Both the position numbers and the translations under genes were made by a program. The notes below the pieces were generated by a model, which searched no databases, was not told where the DNA came from, and saw only the letters and a program-made list of their open reading frames with translations. A DNA stretch of 64,000 nucleotides from JAPPHA01 sp965220985 (lineage in GTDB: Bacteria; Pseudomonadota; Alphaproteobacteria; Rhodobacterales; Rhodobacteraceae), in assembly GCA_965220985.1 (NCBI GenBank), contig OZ244854.1:2728001-2792000 (forward strand), read 5' to 3'. Of the stretch, positions 1 to 8,973 are shown one piece after another. Numbering within the stretch: position 1 is the stretch's first letter; each line of letters begins with the position of its first letter.

Positions 1-902
1 CGCTCGTCGACCTCGCCAAGGAAAACGACAAGATCGTGGGACTGACGGCAGATCTGTCCAAGTACACCGATCTTTACGTGTTCGCGAAGGAGTATCCCGA
101 AAGATTCTATCAGATGGGAATGGCGGAGCAGGTGATGATCTCGGCTGCAGCGGGACTGGCTCGCGAGGGGTTCACTCCCTTTGCGACGACCTATGCAGTC
201 TTTGCCTCACGACGTGCCTACGACTTCATTTGCATGGCGATCGCAGAGGAAGAACTGGACGTGAAGATCGTCTGCGCCTTGCCCGGTTTGACGACCGGTT
301 ACGGACCGAGCCATCAGGCCACCGAAGACATTGCGATCTTTCGCGGGATGCCGAACCTGACAATCGTCGATCCGTGCGACGCCATCGACATCCAGATGGC
401 GACCCGTGCCATCGCCGCACACAAGGGCCCCGTCTACATGCGGTTGCTTCGCGGGAATGTCCCGAGCGTGCTGCAGGAATACGACTACCGGTTCGAGCTC
501 GGCAAAGCAGCAATGGTGCGAGGCGGGTCGGACGTTCTGTTCGTCTCCACCGGGCTGATGACCATGCGTGTTCTGGAAGCGGCCAAGGAACTGGCGCGAG
601 ACCGGATCGATTGTGCGGTCCTCCATGTACCGACCATCAAGCCGCTCGATGTCGAGGCGATACGTGCGGCGGCGGCAAAGAGTGGACGGCTCGTCGTCAC
701 CGCCGAAAACCATACCGTCATGGGCGGGCTGGGCGAAGCTGTGGCAGGCGAGCTGTTGAGGAACGGTGTGTATCCCCGGTTTCGCCAGATCGCCTTGCCT
801 GACGAATTCCTGAAAGCGGGCGCACTCCCGACCTTGCACGACCTCTACGGACTGTCCGTCTCTGCCGTGGTCGCGCAGGTGAAGGAGTGGGTAGGGGAAT
901 AG
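1..902 (+). CDS. Transketolase C-terminal (small) subunit, 5' truncated by window edge
   Basis: The frame is open from base 3 and the product already reads LVDLAKENDKIVGLTADLSK, so the true start lies before the window; the GTG at 36 is internal. It carries the transketolase pyrimidine-binding domain (AEQVMISAAAGLAREGFTP, then GPSHQATEDIAIFRGMPN) followed by the C-terminal transketolase domain. In split transketolases this subunit pairs with a separate thiamine-diphosphate-binding N-terminal subunit, which should lie just upstream. The enzyme moves two-carbon ketol units between sugar phosphates in the cytoplasm. The dehydrogenase gene begins 3 bases after its stop, so they are probably co-transcribed. 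A specialised role (for example an apulose-phosphate or other branched-sugar transketolase) is possible and cannot be settled here. Confidence 0.88.
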   Translation, partial: LVDLAKENDKIVGLTADLSKYTDLYVFAKEYPERFYQMGMAEQVMISAAAGLAREGFTPFATTYAVFASRRAYDFICMAIAEEELDVKIVCALPGLTTGYGPSHQATEDIAIFRGMPNLTIVDPCDAIDIQMATRAIAAHKGPVYMRLLRGNVPSVLQEYDYRFELGKAAMVRGGSDVLFVSTGLMTMRVLEAAKELARDRIDCAVLHVPTIKPLDVEAIRAAAAKSGRLVVTAENHTVMGGLGEAVAGELLRNGVYPRFRQIALPDEFLKAGALPTLHDLYGLSVSAVVAQVKEWVGE

Positions 903-905
903 TTC

Positions 906-1823
906 GTGTCGAATGCAATTCAAGCGGGGATCGTTGGACTTGGTTCAATGGGCATGGGGATGGCCCGGAATATCCTCGCCGCTGGAATCGCATTGAAAGG
1001 ATACGACAAGTCTGAAGCATCGCGTGACCGGTTTGCACAGATCGGCGGTCGTGCTGTCGGTAGCGCCGCAGAGGCCGCCACCGGTGTCGATCTGCTGATT
1101 CTCATGGTCGTGAATTCAGACCAGGTGCGGGACGTGCTGTTCGGAGACGGCGGAGCGGCGTATGCCATGACGCGCGGCTCGACGGTGATACTCTGCTCCA
1201 CGATCGCACCTGCAGACGTCCGTTCACTGGCGAGTGAGGTTGGAAAGTACGGGCTGTTGCTGCTCGATGCGCCGACGTCTGGCGGGAAAGTCGGGGCGGA
1301 AGCCGGGACGCTCACGATCATGGCGTCCGGTCCGGACGAGGCCTTCGGTACAGCTGAACCGGTGCTGGATTCCATCGCTTCAACGGTGCATCGTCTTGGC
1401 GAGGAACCCGGCATTGGCGCAACCTACAAGGTCGTGCACCAACTGGCAGCCGGGGTCCACTTGGTCGCCGCTGCCGAGTTGATGGCGCTCGGTGCCAAGA
1501 CCGGTTGTGACCCACGCACGCTTTTCGAGATCGTTTCGACGTCGGCGGGGCGAAGCTGGATGTTCGAGAATCGGGTGCCTCACATGCTGGACGGCGACTA
1601 CGAGCCGCGATCGATGGTCGACATTTTCATCAAGGACCTGGATCTGGTCCTGCGGACCGGCAAGGAGGTGTCGGTGCCACTGCCACTCTCTGCTGCCGCG
1701 CACCAGATGCTGCTCGCTGCGTCTTCGCTTGGCCACGGTCAACTGGATGATTCCGCAGTCGTCAAGGCATATGAAGCGTTGACCGGAACCTCGATCGAGG
1801 CGGCCATCGATCAGTTCTCGTGA
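906..1823 (+). CDS. ltnD: NAD(P)-dependent 2-hydroxyacid dehydrogenase, L-threonate dehydrogenase (LtnD)-like
   Basis: A 305-residue member of the 3-hydroxyisobutyrate dehydrogenase superfamily with a GTG start. The Rossmann motif GLGSMG is at residues 11-16, the substrate loop DAPTSGG at 121-127, and the catalytic lysine about residue 175 in KVVHQLAAGVH. That KxxHQ form and the later segments SAGRSWMFENR and DIFIKDLDLV resemble LtnD/YgbJ rather than classical MmsB, which has KxxNN. LtnD oxidises L-threonate to 2-oxo-tetronate. It sits 3 bases after the transketolase subunit, so the two probably act on the same four- or five-carbon acid or sugar. No OtnK/OtnC partner is visible in the window, so substrate assignment is an inference. 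Confidence 0.8.
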   Translation: MSNAIQAGIVGLGSMGMGMARNILAAGIALKGYDKSEASRDRFAQIGGRAVGSAAEAATGVDLLILMVVNSDQVRDVLFGDGGAAYAMTRGSTVILCSTIAPADVRSLASEVGKYGLLLLDAPTSGGKVGAEAGTLTIMASGPDEAFGTAEPVLDSIASTVHRLGEEPGIGATYKVVHQLAAGVHLVAAAELMALGAKTGCDPRTLFEIVSTSAGRSWMFENRVPHMLDGDYEPRSMVDIFIKDLDLVLRTGKEVSVPLPLSAAAHQMLLAASSLGHGQLDDSAVVKAYEALTGTSIEAAIDQFS

Positions 1824-1889
1824 CGTCCGGGTTCGTCGGGCGGCATCCTTCGAATGAATTCAAGCTCGATGCCTGTTTCTCAAATCGGG

Positions 1890-2843
1890 TCAGGATTGAT
1901 ACGGGTGTTCGGTCGTGACGCCAAGTGAGGCAAGCAACAGGCTTTTTTCTTCTTCGTGAGCCTCCGCCTGTTGAATCACCCAGTCCGCGAACGTCTTGAC
2001 TGCACGGCGGTTCAGATGACGTGCTGGGCAGGAAAGCCAGTATGTCGGAAACGCGATGTACCCCAACTCTGGCGACAGCGGCACGAGTGACCGCTCCTTG
2101 AGTTCGTCCATCGCAAGTGTCGCGGTTTCCAGCACGACTCCAAGCCCGTCCTTGGCGGCCTGCAACGACATCGAGGATCTGTCGAACCTCAGCCCATGCC
2201 TGTCGTCGACCGCTTCCAGTCCCTGCAGGTCGAGCCATTCGCGCCACTGGATGGTCGCCTTGACGGTATGGATGAGACGGGTCGACGACAGCACGTCCTC
2301 GTGGCCGATTTCCAGCGCCTTTTGAGCAAGTCGGGGAGCGCAGAGTGGCATGACCCGGTCAACGATCAGCGACTGGCTGTGCAGTCCCGCCAGCGGCTCC
2401 GGCCCGTAGCGAATCTCGAGATCGACCGACTCCTTTTCGAAATCGGTAAGCTCGGAGGTCGCGTCGACATGAAGATCGATCTCAGGTGCATCGGCGACGA
2501 ATTCCGATATTCGTCGCCCCAGCCAGCGAACACCGAAGCTCGCCGAAACCCTGATGACAACGCTGCGATGTTCCCTCGCCCGCGACACGTGGGTTTGGGC
2601 CGTTCGCAGCAGCTTGAGGGCCTGTGCTGCCGAGTGGTAAAGGCGTTCGCCTTTTTCCGTGAGAACCAGGCGCCGATTGATGCGTCGGAAGAGCAGCACG
2701 CCAAGTTGCTCCTCGAGCGACTTGATCTGTTGACTGACCGCCGAGGGCGACACCAGCAATTCCTTGGCTGCCAGATTGACCCTCGAGTGACGGGCCACCG
2801 CGTCAAAATAGACGATGGTGTTCATGTTGGGTGGTCGCGGCAT
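1890..2843 (-). CDS. LysR-family transcriptional regulator (GcvA-like)
   Basis: An N-terminal winged HTH (AKELLVSPSAVSQQIKSLEE) is followed by a LysR effector-binding domain, about 317 residues in all. The start is placed at 2843 (MPRPPNMNT) because AAGGAGAG lies 6-8 bases upstream; an in-frame start at 2906 would add 21 poorly conserved residues and overlap the putative operator. It is divergent from the TRAP transporter operon, the usual arrangement for a LysR protein controlling its neighbour. The ARHSRVNLAAKELLVSPSAVSQ segment resembles GcvA-type LysR proteins. Its co-inducer is presumably the TRAP substrate, which is unknown. Confidence 0.88.
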   Translation of the reverse strand: MPRPPNMNTIVYFDAVARHSRVNLAAKELLVSPSAVSQQIKSLEEQLGVLLFRRINRRLVLTEKGERLYHSAAQALKLLRTAQTHVSRAREHRSVVIRVSASFGVRWLGRRISEFVADAPEIDLHVDATSELTDFEKESVDLEIRYGPEPLAGLHSQSLIVDRVMPLCAPRLAQKALEIGHEDVLSSTRLIHTVKATIQWREWLDLQGLEAVDDRHGLRFDRSSMSLQAAKDGLGVVLETATLAMDELKERSLVPLSPELGYIAFPTYWLSCPARHLNRRAVKTFADWVIQQAEAHEEEKSLLLASLGVTTEHPYQS

Positions 2844-2896
2844 CGTTCTCTCCTTGGATCGCCTCTGCACGCAAAGGGGCGGCATCCTCCAATCAT

Positions 2897-2977
2897 GTGA
2901 AGCCACACTTCACGAATCTTTAAGCATTCGCGATTGATTCTGCGACAATGGGCTGAATTAATAAAGCGACACTTCAC
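2897..2977. promoter_or_regulatory. Candidate LysR operator region between the regulator and dctP
   Basis: A perfect inverted repeat, GTGAAG at 2897-2902 and CTTCAC at 2908-2913 with a 5-base centre, lies between the divergent LysR and dctP genes. The nine bases ACACTTCAC occur at 2905-2913 and again at 2969-2977, 64 bases downstream. An inverted repeat plus a distal half site is the pattern expected for LysR recognition and activation sites. No binding evidence exists; this is pattern recognition. Confidence 0.45.
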
Positions 2978-3011
2978 CATATTCCAAAATCATCCAGGGA
3001 GGAACCGTGAG

Positions 3012-3992
3012 ATGAAATCCAGATTGATTTGCATTGCTGCCGCTGCAGTCATTGCATTCACCGCGCCGTCATTCGCAGAAGAGCTCGTCATTGGCACCAA
3101 CGGCAAGCCCGGCAATCCCCGGGTCACGGGTGCCGAGATGTTTGCAGCGCTTCTCGAACAGTCGTCGCGTGGAAAGTACACCGTCAAGGTTGCGCATTCG
3201 GCGACGCTTGGCGATGACCGTCAGATGCTCAAGTCGGTCAGACTCGGTACCATGCACATGACCGTCAATTCGGACGGTCCCGTGGCGGAAATCGTTCCTG
3301 AGCTCAATGCGTTCGGCCTGCCGTACCTCTTTTCGTCGCTGCCAGCGGCGTGGGAGGTGCTTGACGGTCCGATCGGCGACGACATTGCCGCAAAGCTCGA
3401 GGAAAAGGGCTATGTGGTGCTTGCCTGGTGGGACAACGGCATTCGGAAGATCACCCATGTCTCCAAGCCGATCGCCCATCCCGACGACATCAAGGGCATG
3501 AAAATCAGGACCCCGCAAAGTCAGGTAACCATCGATGCATTCACGGCGCTTGGTGCCAATCCGGCACCGCTCGCGTTCTCGGAACTGCCAGCTGCACTGC
3601 AGTCGGGCGTGTTCGAGGGCCAGGAAAACCCGCTCGCGAACATCTATTCGTCCAAGCTGCATGAACTGACGCCCTACATCGCCAAGTCGAACCACAAGTA
3701 CGAGATGGCTCCGATTCTGGGCTCGAAAAGGTGGTGGGACACGCTGTCGGACGAGGACAAGGCTCTGATTCAGAACGCCATGGATGCCGCAACGTGGTAC
3801 AATCGCGGCGTGTTTCTGATTGCCGATGCCGAACTGGAGCAGCAGCTCATCGAGGAAGGCGCCATGCTCAACGAAGTCGACACTGCCGCGTTCAAGGAAG
3901 CGACCGCTGGTGTCTACGACAAGTGGGCCGGCGAAATCGGCGACATCGTGCCGTCGATCCAGGCAGCCGCAGCAGCTGCCGCAGCGCGCTGA
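3012..3992 (+). CDS. dctP: TRAP transporter substrate-binding protein, DctP family
   Basis: The protein begins with a Sec signal peptide (MKSRLICIAAAAVIAFTAPSFA, probable cut before EELVIG), giving a mature periplasmic protein of about 304 residues. The start is at 3012 because GGGAGGA lies just upstream; an earlier in-frame ATG at 2934 would add 26 residues before the signal peptide. Family hallmarks include LGDDRQMLKSVRLGTMHM and MKIRTPQSQVTIDAFTALGA, the latter containing the conserved Arg that binds a carboxylate. It should deliver an organic acid to DctQM. dctQ follows after 6 bases. The ligand is not determined; the neighbouring DMGDH-like enzyme and LtnD-like enzyme suggest an amino or hydroxy acid. 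Confidence 0.92.
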   Translation: MKSRLICIAAAAVIAFTAPSFAEELVIGTNGKPGNPRVTGAEMFAALLEQSSRGKYTVKVAHSATLGDDRQMLKSVRLGTMHMTVNSDGPVAEIVPELNAFGLPYLFSSLPAAWEVLDGPIGDDIAAKLEEKGYVVLAWWDNGIRKITHVSKPIAHPDDIKGMKIRTPQSQVTIDAFTALGANPAPLAFSELPAALQSGVFEGQENPLANIYSSKLHELTPYIAKSNHKYEMAPILGSKRWWDTLSDEDKALIQNAMDAATWYNRGVFLIADAELEQQLIEEGAMLNEVDTAAFKEATAGVYDKWAGEIGDIVPSIQAAAAAAAAR

Positions 3993-3998
3993 GTCGAG

Positions 3999-4571
3999 AT
4001 GCGCAGCATCATCATTGCAAATGAAGCGACAGGGCCTCTTGGCCCTGTCGTCAACGGCATTGACACGGCTGTCAGGATCGCCTGCGCGGGAATCCTGTGG
4101 ATCACGTTTCTGGTCATGCTGCTGCCGACATTTGCCAACGCCGTGCTGCGTTACACCACCAATGCAAGCCTCAACTGGTCGGTCGAGATCGTCCAGTTGA
4201 CTTTCCCGTGGTTCATCATGGCCGGCGCCGTGCTCGCAGCCCAGCACAGTCGACACATCGGTGTCGCGCTTTTCGTGAATCTGCTCTCGGACCGTCCCGC
4301 GCGATGGGTGGGGATCGTGGTCCAGATTCTCGTGCTGCTGGCTTGCGTGGCCGTGATCTATGTCTACCTCGGATTTGGCCTTTTCTTGGGCGGCATGGAA
4401 TTCGCTGCTGGCGACGTTGCCTTCACGTCCCTGGGCGTGCCGCAATCGTGGAGCTATCTGGCTCTGCTGTTCGGCTATTTCCTCCTGGGTCTGACAGCGA
4501 TGGCCACGGCCTATCGATTGATCACCGGCGAACGAGTCCGTTCGGGTGACGAACTGGTGTCGTCCGACTGA
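3999..4571 (+). CDS. dctQ: TRAP transporter small permease, DctQ family
   Basis: A 190-residue inner-membrane protein with four hydrophobic segments, the typical DctQ size and topology. Conserved features include LNWSVEIVQLTFPWFIMAGA near residues 55-75 and a second half with LALLFGYFLLGLTAMATAYR. It forms the membrane complex with DctM. It starts 6 bases after dctP and ends 29 bases before dctM, so the three genes form one operon. Confidence 0.9.
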   Translation: MRSIIIANEATGPLGPVVNGIDTAVRIACAGILWITFLVMLLPTFANAVLRYTTNASLNWSVEIVQLTFPWFIMAGAVLAAQHSRHIGVALFVNLLSDRPARWVGIVVQILVLLACVAVIYVYLGFGLFLGGMEFAAGDVAFTSLGVPQSWSYLALLFGYFLLGLTAMATAYRLITGERVRSGDELVSSD

Positions 4572-4600
4572 GGCGACTGACACCGAGGAGAACAAGAACA

Positions 4601-6040
4601 ATGTCGACAACCGCCGCGCTCGTTTTCATTGGCCTCCTGTTGCTTGCAACGCCTGTCGCGCATGCTCTGCTGATCGCCAGCGGCGTTGCCATGATATCGA
4701 ACGAGCCCCTGTTCCTCTTCGAGGCCATCCTGAACCTTTACAAGCCGACGTCGAGTTTCCCGATGCTGGCGATTCCCTTCTTCATCCTGGCCGGCGATTT
4801 GATGATGTCCGGTCGATTCGGCGAGTATCTGGTCACGTTCTCAAAGATGCTCGTCGGCGCCATGAAAGGGGGGCTTGCTCAGGTCTCTGTTGTCGGTTCG
4901 CTGTTCTTCGGCGGTGTTTCGGGTTCTGCGGTGGCGGATGCCTCGGCCTTGGGCAACGCGCTGATCCCCGTCCAGAAAAAACAAGGCTACCCCGAGGGAT
5001 TTTCGGCAGCGGTCAATGCGTCGTCGTCGACGATCTCGGTCCTGATTCCACCCTCGATTCCGCTGATTCTCTACGGGTTGGTGACCGAGACATCGATCCC
5101 CAAGCTGTTTCTCGCGGGCATCGTTCCCGGCATCATGCTGACTGTCCTGATCTTCGTCATCTGCTATGCCATTGCCCAGATCAGGGACTTGCCGTCATCG
5201 CCTCCCGAGGAGAAGAACAGGATCAGAGTCGCCGACCTCTTTGACCAACGCGACGGGTTGATCATCGTGATCGCGACCGGCGGATTGATCGCCTTGTGGC
5301 TTGCGGGGATCGTTTCGCCATTGGTGGCGGTCGCGGCCGGAGTCGTCATCGCCCTCGTTCACGTGAATTTCGTCTCGCGGCGGTTCAGCTTTCGTAAGGT
5401 GCCGACCGATCTTTATCGTGCCATTCCTGCCTTGCTGATGCCGGTTCTCGTCATTTTTCTGGCACGAGGCGGCATCGTCACGCCGACGGAAATCAGCGTT
5501 TTCGCAGTGGTTTACGCCTTGCTGGTCGGCCTCCTGATTTACCGCGACCTGACGATGTCGACGATCCTGCGCTGCGTGCTGACAACGGGGATGATGACCG
5601 GTGTCATCATGCTGGTGATCATGGGTTCCAGCGTCCTGCAGTGGATCCTGTCCTACGAGAGCGTTCCGGAAAACCTGGCTGCATGGATGCTGGCAACGCT
5701 GCAGTCTCCTTGGGCGATCATCCTCGGAATGAACCTCTTGATGATTATCATCGGGACTTTCCTTGATCTGCCGGCTGCCGTCTTGCTGCTCGGCCCGATC
5801 TTCATCGGCGTCGCGCCCCAGATCGGTCTGGAACCGATCCAGCTCGGTGTCATGATGGTCGTCAACCTTGCGATCGGTCTCTACACGCCACCGGTGGGGA
5901 CGACTCTATTCGTCTCTGTGGCGATCGAACGGGTGCCCATGGGACGAGTCGTGGTGCAGCTATGGCCGTTCTACCTCGCCGCACTGTTCGTCCTGGGACT
6001 GGTGAGCTTCGTTCCTGCCGTCACATCGGTCTTTCTATGA
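4601..6040 (+). CDS. dctM: TRAP transporter large permease, DctM family
   Basis: A 479-residue polytopic membrane protein with roughly twelve or more hydrophobic segments. The DctM signature is clear: SVVGSLFFGGVSGSAVADAS, then PEGFSAAVNASSSTISVLIP and PPSIPLILYG, with the second-half motif LYTPPVGTTLFVSVAI. It is the sodium- or proton-coupled transport channel partner of DctPQ. The start follows GAGGAGAACAAGAACA. It is the last gene of the dctPQM operon, and the next gene is convergent. Some DctM proteins are shorter (about 425 residues); here the extra length is a central hydrophilic loop near residues 200-215. Confidence 0.92.
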   Translation: MSTTAALVFIGLLLLATPVAHALLIASGVAMISNEPLFLFEAILNLYKPTSSFPMLAIPFFILAGDLMMSGRFGEYLVTFSKMLVGAMKGGLAQVSVVGSLFFGGVSGSAVADASALGNALIPVQKKQGYPEGFSAAVNASSSTISVLIPPSIPLILYGLVTETSIPKLFLAGIVPGIMLTVLIFVICYAIAQIRDLPSSPPEEKNRIRVADLFDQRDGLIIVIATGGLIALWLAGIVSPLVAVAAGVVIALVHVNFVSRRFSFRKVPTDLYRAIPALLMPVLVIFLARGGIVTPTEISVFAVVYALLVGLLIYRDLTMSTILRCVLTTGMMTGVIMLVIMGSSVLQWILSYESVPENLAAWMLATLQSPWAIILGMNLLMIIIGTFLDLPAAVLLLGPIFIGVAPQIGLEPIQLGVMMVVNLAIGLYTPPVGTTLFVSVAIERVPMGRVVVQLWPFYLAALFVLGLVSFVPAVTSVFL

Positions 6041-6310
6041 GCAATGATCGCAATCACATGCTCATGGCGCCATCGGAACGTTCAGTTTCGAGGCTTCGGT
6101 GATGATGCCTCCACGGTTTCCGACTTCGGTTGATTCGTAACGCTCTGCGAATACTGAGGGCAGCGGACAGTCACCGGGCAACGCCAAACACAGCCGCGAC
6201 AAGTGCCGACGCAACCCGCGATCAGACCAGTCGCGAAACCCGGTCCGGTCGTGCAGCTGTCTTCAAATTCTCGCTGCGTTCTGACGAGCCAGCGTTCGCA
6301 CCGACACCTG

Positions 6311-8728
6311 TCATGATCGCATCCGGGTGCCGTCGGGATCGAAAAGCGGTGTTGTCAGAATGCGTGTTTGTCTCTGGTCGCCCAGGATTTCGATCCGGAC
6401 ATCAGGGTTCTCCCCGATCACCTCAACTGGCAGAAACCCGAGCGCCACCGATTTCTCCGCGAAATGCGAATAACCGCCCGACGTGCAGAATCCCACCACC
6501 TCGTCGCCGAGCCAGATCGGCTCGTCAGCAATGACATCGGCATCGTCCGCGTCCACCTCGAAGGCGCAGATTTTCCGCTGCGGGCCCCGTTCTCGTTCAT
6601 CGATCGATGCGGCCCTGCCGACAAACTCGCTGTTCTTCTTGTAGTCCACAAAACGATCGAGGCCGGTTTCTGCGGGCATGTAGTCCGGCCGATACTCCCG
6701 CCCCCACGATCCGAAAAACCGATCGAGCCGCAATGACATCATTGCCCGCATCCCGAATGGTCGCATGCCGAATCCGCCACCGGCGGTCTCGAGGTCGCGC
6801 AGCAGTGCAAGCTGATTGCATGCGTCGACAAGAATCTCGTAGCCGAGATCGCCCGTGTAGGAGAGGCGTTGAACAATTGCCGCCGAGTCGCCGACAGTCA
6901 TGCGCCTGACATCCATGAAACGAAAGTCCGTGTTCGAGACGCTCTCGGCAGTGCAGTCTGCGAGGACCTGCCGCGCTTTCGGGCCGGCAATCTGAAAGCC
7001 GATCTTTTGGGTCGAGACATTCTGGAGCGTGACGCCCGATGACGGCAAACGCGACGTCAACCACCGCAGGTGAATCGCCTGCATCGAGAACGATGCCGTC
7101 AATAGGAACTCGTCGTCTGCAAGGCATGAAACCGTGAAGTCGCCCAGAATGCGTCCGCAAGGGCTCAGCATGGGATTCAACGCGACACGACCTGGCTTCG
7201 GCACCCGGCCTGCCATGATCCGATCCAGCCAGCCGCGGGCCGATGGTCCGGTGACGCGGTACTTTCCGAAGTTGTGGATCTCGTTGATCCCGACATCGTT
7301 TCGAACCGCCATGACTTCCTCGCCGACAGATCGAAAGGCGTTCGATCGTCGAAAGGTCGGGGTTTCGAAGCGCGGCTCGTCGTCTCGCGCGAAATAGTTC
7401 ACGACTTCCATGCCGTATTGGGCCCCGAACACCGCATTCCACTTGTCCCATTCCAGATAGGCCGGGGTGGTCAGAAGCGGTCGCCCGACCGGAAGCTCTT
7501 CATTGGGAAACGTGATCGAGAACCGGCGCTGGTAGTTTTCGGTCACCTTCTTTCGGGTCCACGTCGGTGTGGCCCAGGAGCCGAACCTGGCCACGTCCAT
7601 CGCAGTGATGTCGCGTTCTGCCTCCCCGTCGATCATCCATTGAGCAAGCGCGAGGCCGACGCCGCCACCTTGGCTGAAACCCGCCATGACCCCGCAGGCC
7701 GACCAGTAGTTCTGCAGCCCCGGCACTGGCCCAACCAAGGGGTTGCCATCGGGCGCAAAAGTGAATGGGCCGTTGATGGTCGTCTTGATCCCGGCATCGC
7801 CAAGAACCGGAAAACGATGAACAGCCATCTCGAAGTTGTCCGCGACGCGGTCGAGATCGCCTTCGAGCAGTTCGGGACCAAAGTCCTTCGGCGTGCCGTC
7901 AACCGCCCATGGCACGCAGCTCTGCTCGTAGAATCCGATGCAGATGCCCTTGCCCTCCTGCCGGAGGTAGATTCCGCCTGACGGATACATCACGTGCGGA
8001 AGTTCGCGATCCAGCTCTTCAACCTCCGTGACATTGGCCGTGACAAGATACTGGTGCTCCATCGGGTGGAGGGGGAGTTCGACCCCGGCCAGGTGTCCCA
8101 CTTCTCGGGCCCACAGACCTGCTGCATTGACGACGTGCTCGGCGTGGATCGTGTGTTCGGGGGTCTCCACGATCCACGTCCCATCGGGGAGCGGTCGGGT
8201 TGAGGTGACCTCGGATCGCAAATTGATCTTTGCGCCACCAAGCCGCGCGGCCCGTGCGTAGACATGGGTGGTTCCAGCTGGGTCGAGATGCCCATCAAGG
8301 GGATCGTAAAGCCCGCCGACGATCCCGTCCGTGTTGGTGATCGGGGAAATCCTGCGAATGTCTTCCGGGGAGACGAGTTCGGTATCCAGCCCCATGTGTC
8401 GGTGCTTCGCGCGTTCGGCGCGAAACATGTCCATCCGTTCTTCGGACTCGGCAAGCGTGATGCCGCCGACATGGTGCAGGCCGCAGGACTGGCCGGTAAT
8501 CTCCTCGAGTTCCCGGTAAAGGCGAATGGTGTATCCCTGCAGGGCGGCCATGTTCGTGTCGCCGTTGATCGTGTGAAACCCGCCCGCCGCATGCCAGGTG
8601 GAGCCCGACGTTAATTCCGAACGCTCGATGAGAAGAACGTCGCTCCAGCCGAGCTTCGTGAGATGGTAGAGAACCGAGCAGCCAACGACACCACCGCCAA
8701 TCACGCACACTCTTGTTGAAATCGTCAT
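6311..8728 (-). CDS. FAD-dependent oxidoreductase with aminomethyltransferase domain (dimethylglycine/sarcosine dehydrogenase-like)
   Basis: An 805-residue cytoplasmic flavoenzyme. The N-terminal half is a DAO-type FAD domain with GGGVVG at 11-16 and STWHAAGG, whose His (about residue 46) is the covalent FAD attachment site in DMGDH. The C-terminal half is a GcvT-like tetrahydrofolate-binding aminomethyltransferase domain (for example GYEILVDACNQ, PAETGLDRFVDYKK). The family demethylates dimethylglycine or sarcosine and passes the one-carbon unit to tetrahydrofolate. The start at 8728 (MTISTRVCVIGGG) has GGGGAAG upstream; the longer reading from 8902 adds 58 residues with no family resemblance. 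It converges on the TRAP operon. The exact N-methylated substrate is not resolvable. Confidence 0.87.
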   Translation of the reverse strand: MTISTRVCVIGGGVVGCSVLYHLTKLGWSDVLLIERSELTSGSTWHAAGGFHTINGDTNMAALQGYTIRLYRELEEITGQSCGLHHVGGITLAESEERMDMFRAERAKHRHMGLDTELVSPEDIRRISPITNTDGIVGGLYDPLDGHLDPAGTTHVYARAARLGGAKINLRSEVTSTRPLPDGTWIVETPEHTIHAEHVVNAAGLWAREVGHLAGVELPLHPMEHQYLVTANVTEVEELDRELPHVMYPSGGIYLRQEGKGICIGFYEQSCVPWAVDGTPKDFGPELLEGDLDRVADNFEMAVHRFPVLGDAGIKTTINGPFTFAPDGNPLVGPVPGLQNYWSACGVMAGFSQGGGVGLALAQWMIDGEAERDITAMDVARFGSWATPTWTRKKVTENYQRRFSITFPNEELPVGRPLLTTPAYLEWDKWNAVFGAQYGMEVVNYFARDDEPRFETPTFRRSNAFRSVGEEVMAVRNDVGINEIHNFGKYRVTGPSARGWLDRIMAGRVPKPGRVALNPMLSPCGRILGDFTVSCLADDEFLLTASFSMQAIHLRWLTSRLPSSGVTLQNVSTQKIGFQIAGPKARQVLADCTAESVSNTDFRFMDVRRMTVGDSAAIVQRLSYTGDLGYEILVDACNQLALLRDLETAGGGFGMRPFGMRAMMSLRLDRFFGSWGREYRPDYMPAETGLDRFVDYKKNSEFVGRAASIDERERGPQRKICAFEVDADDADVIADEPIWLGDEVVGFCTSGGYSHFAEKSVALGFLPVEVIGENPDVRIEILGDQRQTRILTTPLFDPDGTRMRS

Positions 8729-8973
8729 TGTCTTCCCCGAAAGGTCCTTGCCGTGAACTCGAGCAGAAATGCCATATGCATCGCGAACTTGCGCCGGACA
8801 ATACCGTTGTCGCAGGAGCGTGGCCCGATCGATGTTCGATGGTTGAAACCGATCCGTCTTCCCAAGCCGAAAAAGCGCTTGGACGTTTCGGATCGAATTC
8901 AATAAACGCCGGGTGCTGAAGCAGTTCGTTCAATCGCGGCTGCCGTCATCGCGACTGATCAGGAGGCAAGTGG

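Noticed and set aside
3069..4610. Long minus-strand open frame of about 513 codons opposite dctP and dctQ
   Set aside because: Antisense to two genes with clear motifs; it is Arg/His-rich shadow sequence with no ribosome site or family resemblance.
8873..8880. AAGCGCTT resembling the agl operator core
   Set aside because: Only eight bases, next to an unrelated divergent pair, and expected by chance in a GC-rich genome.
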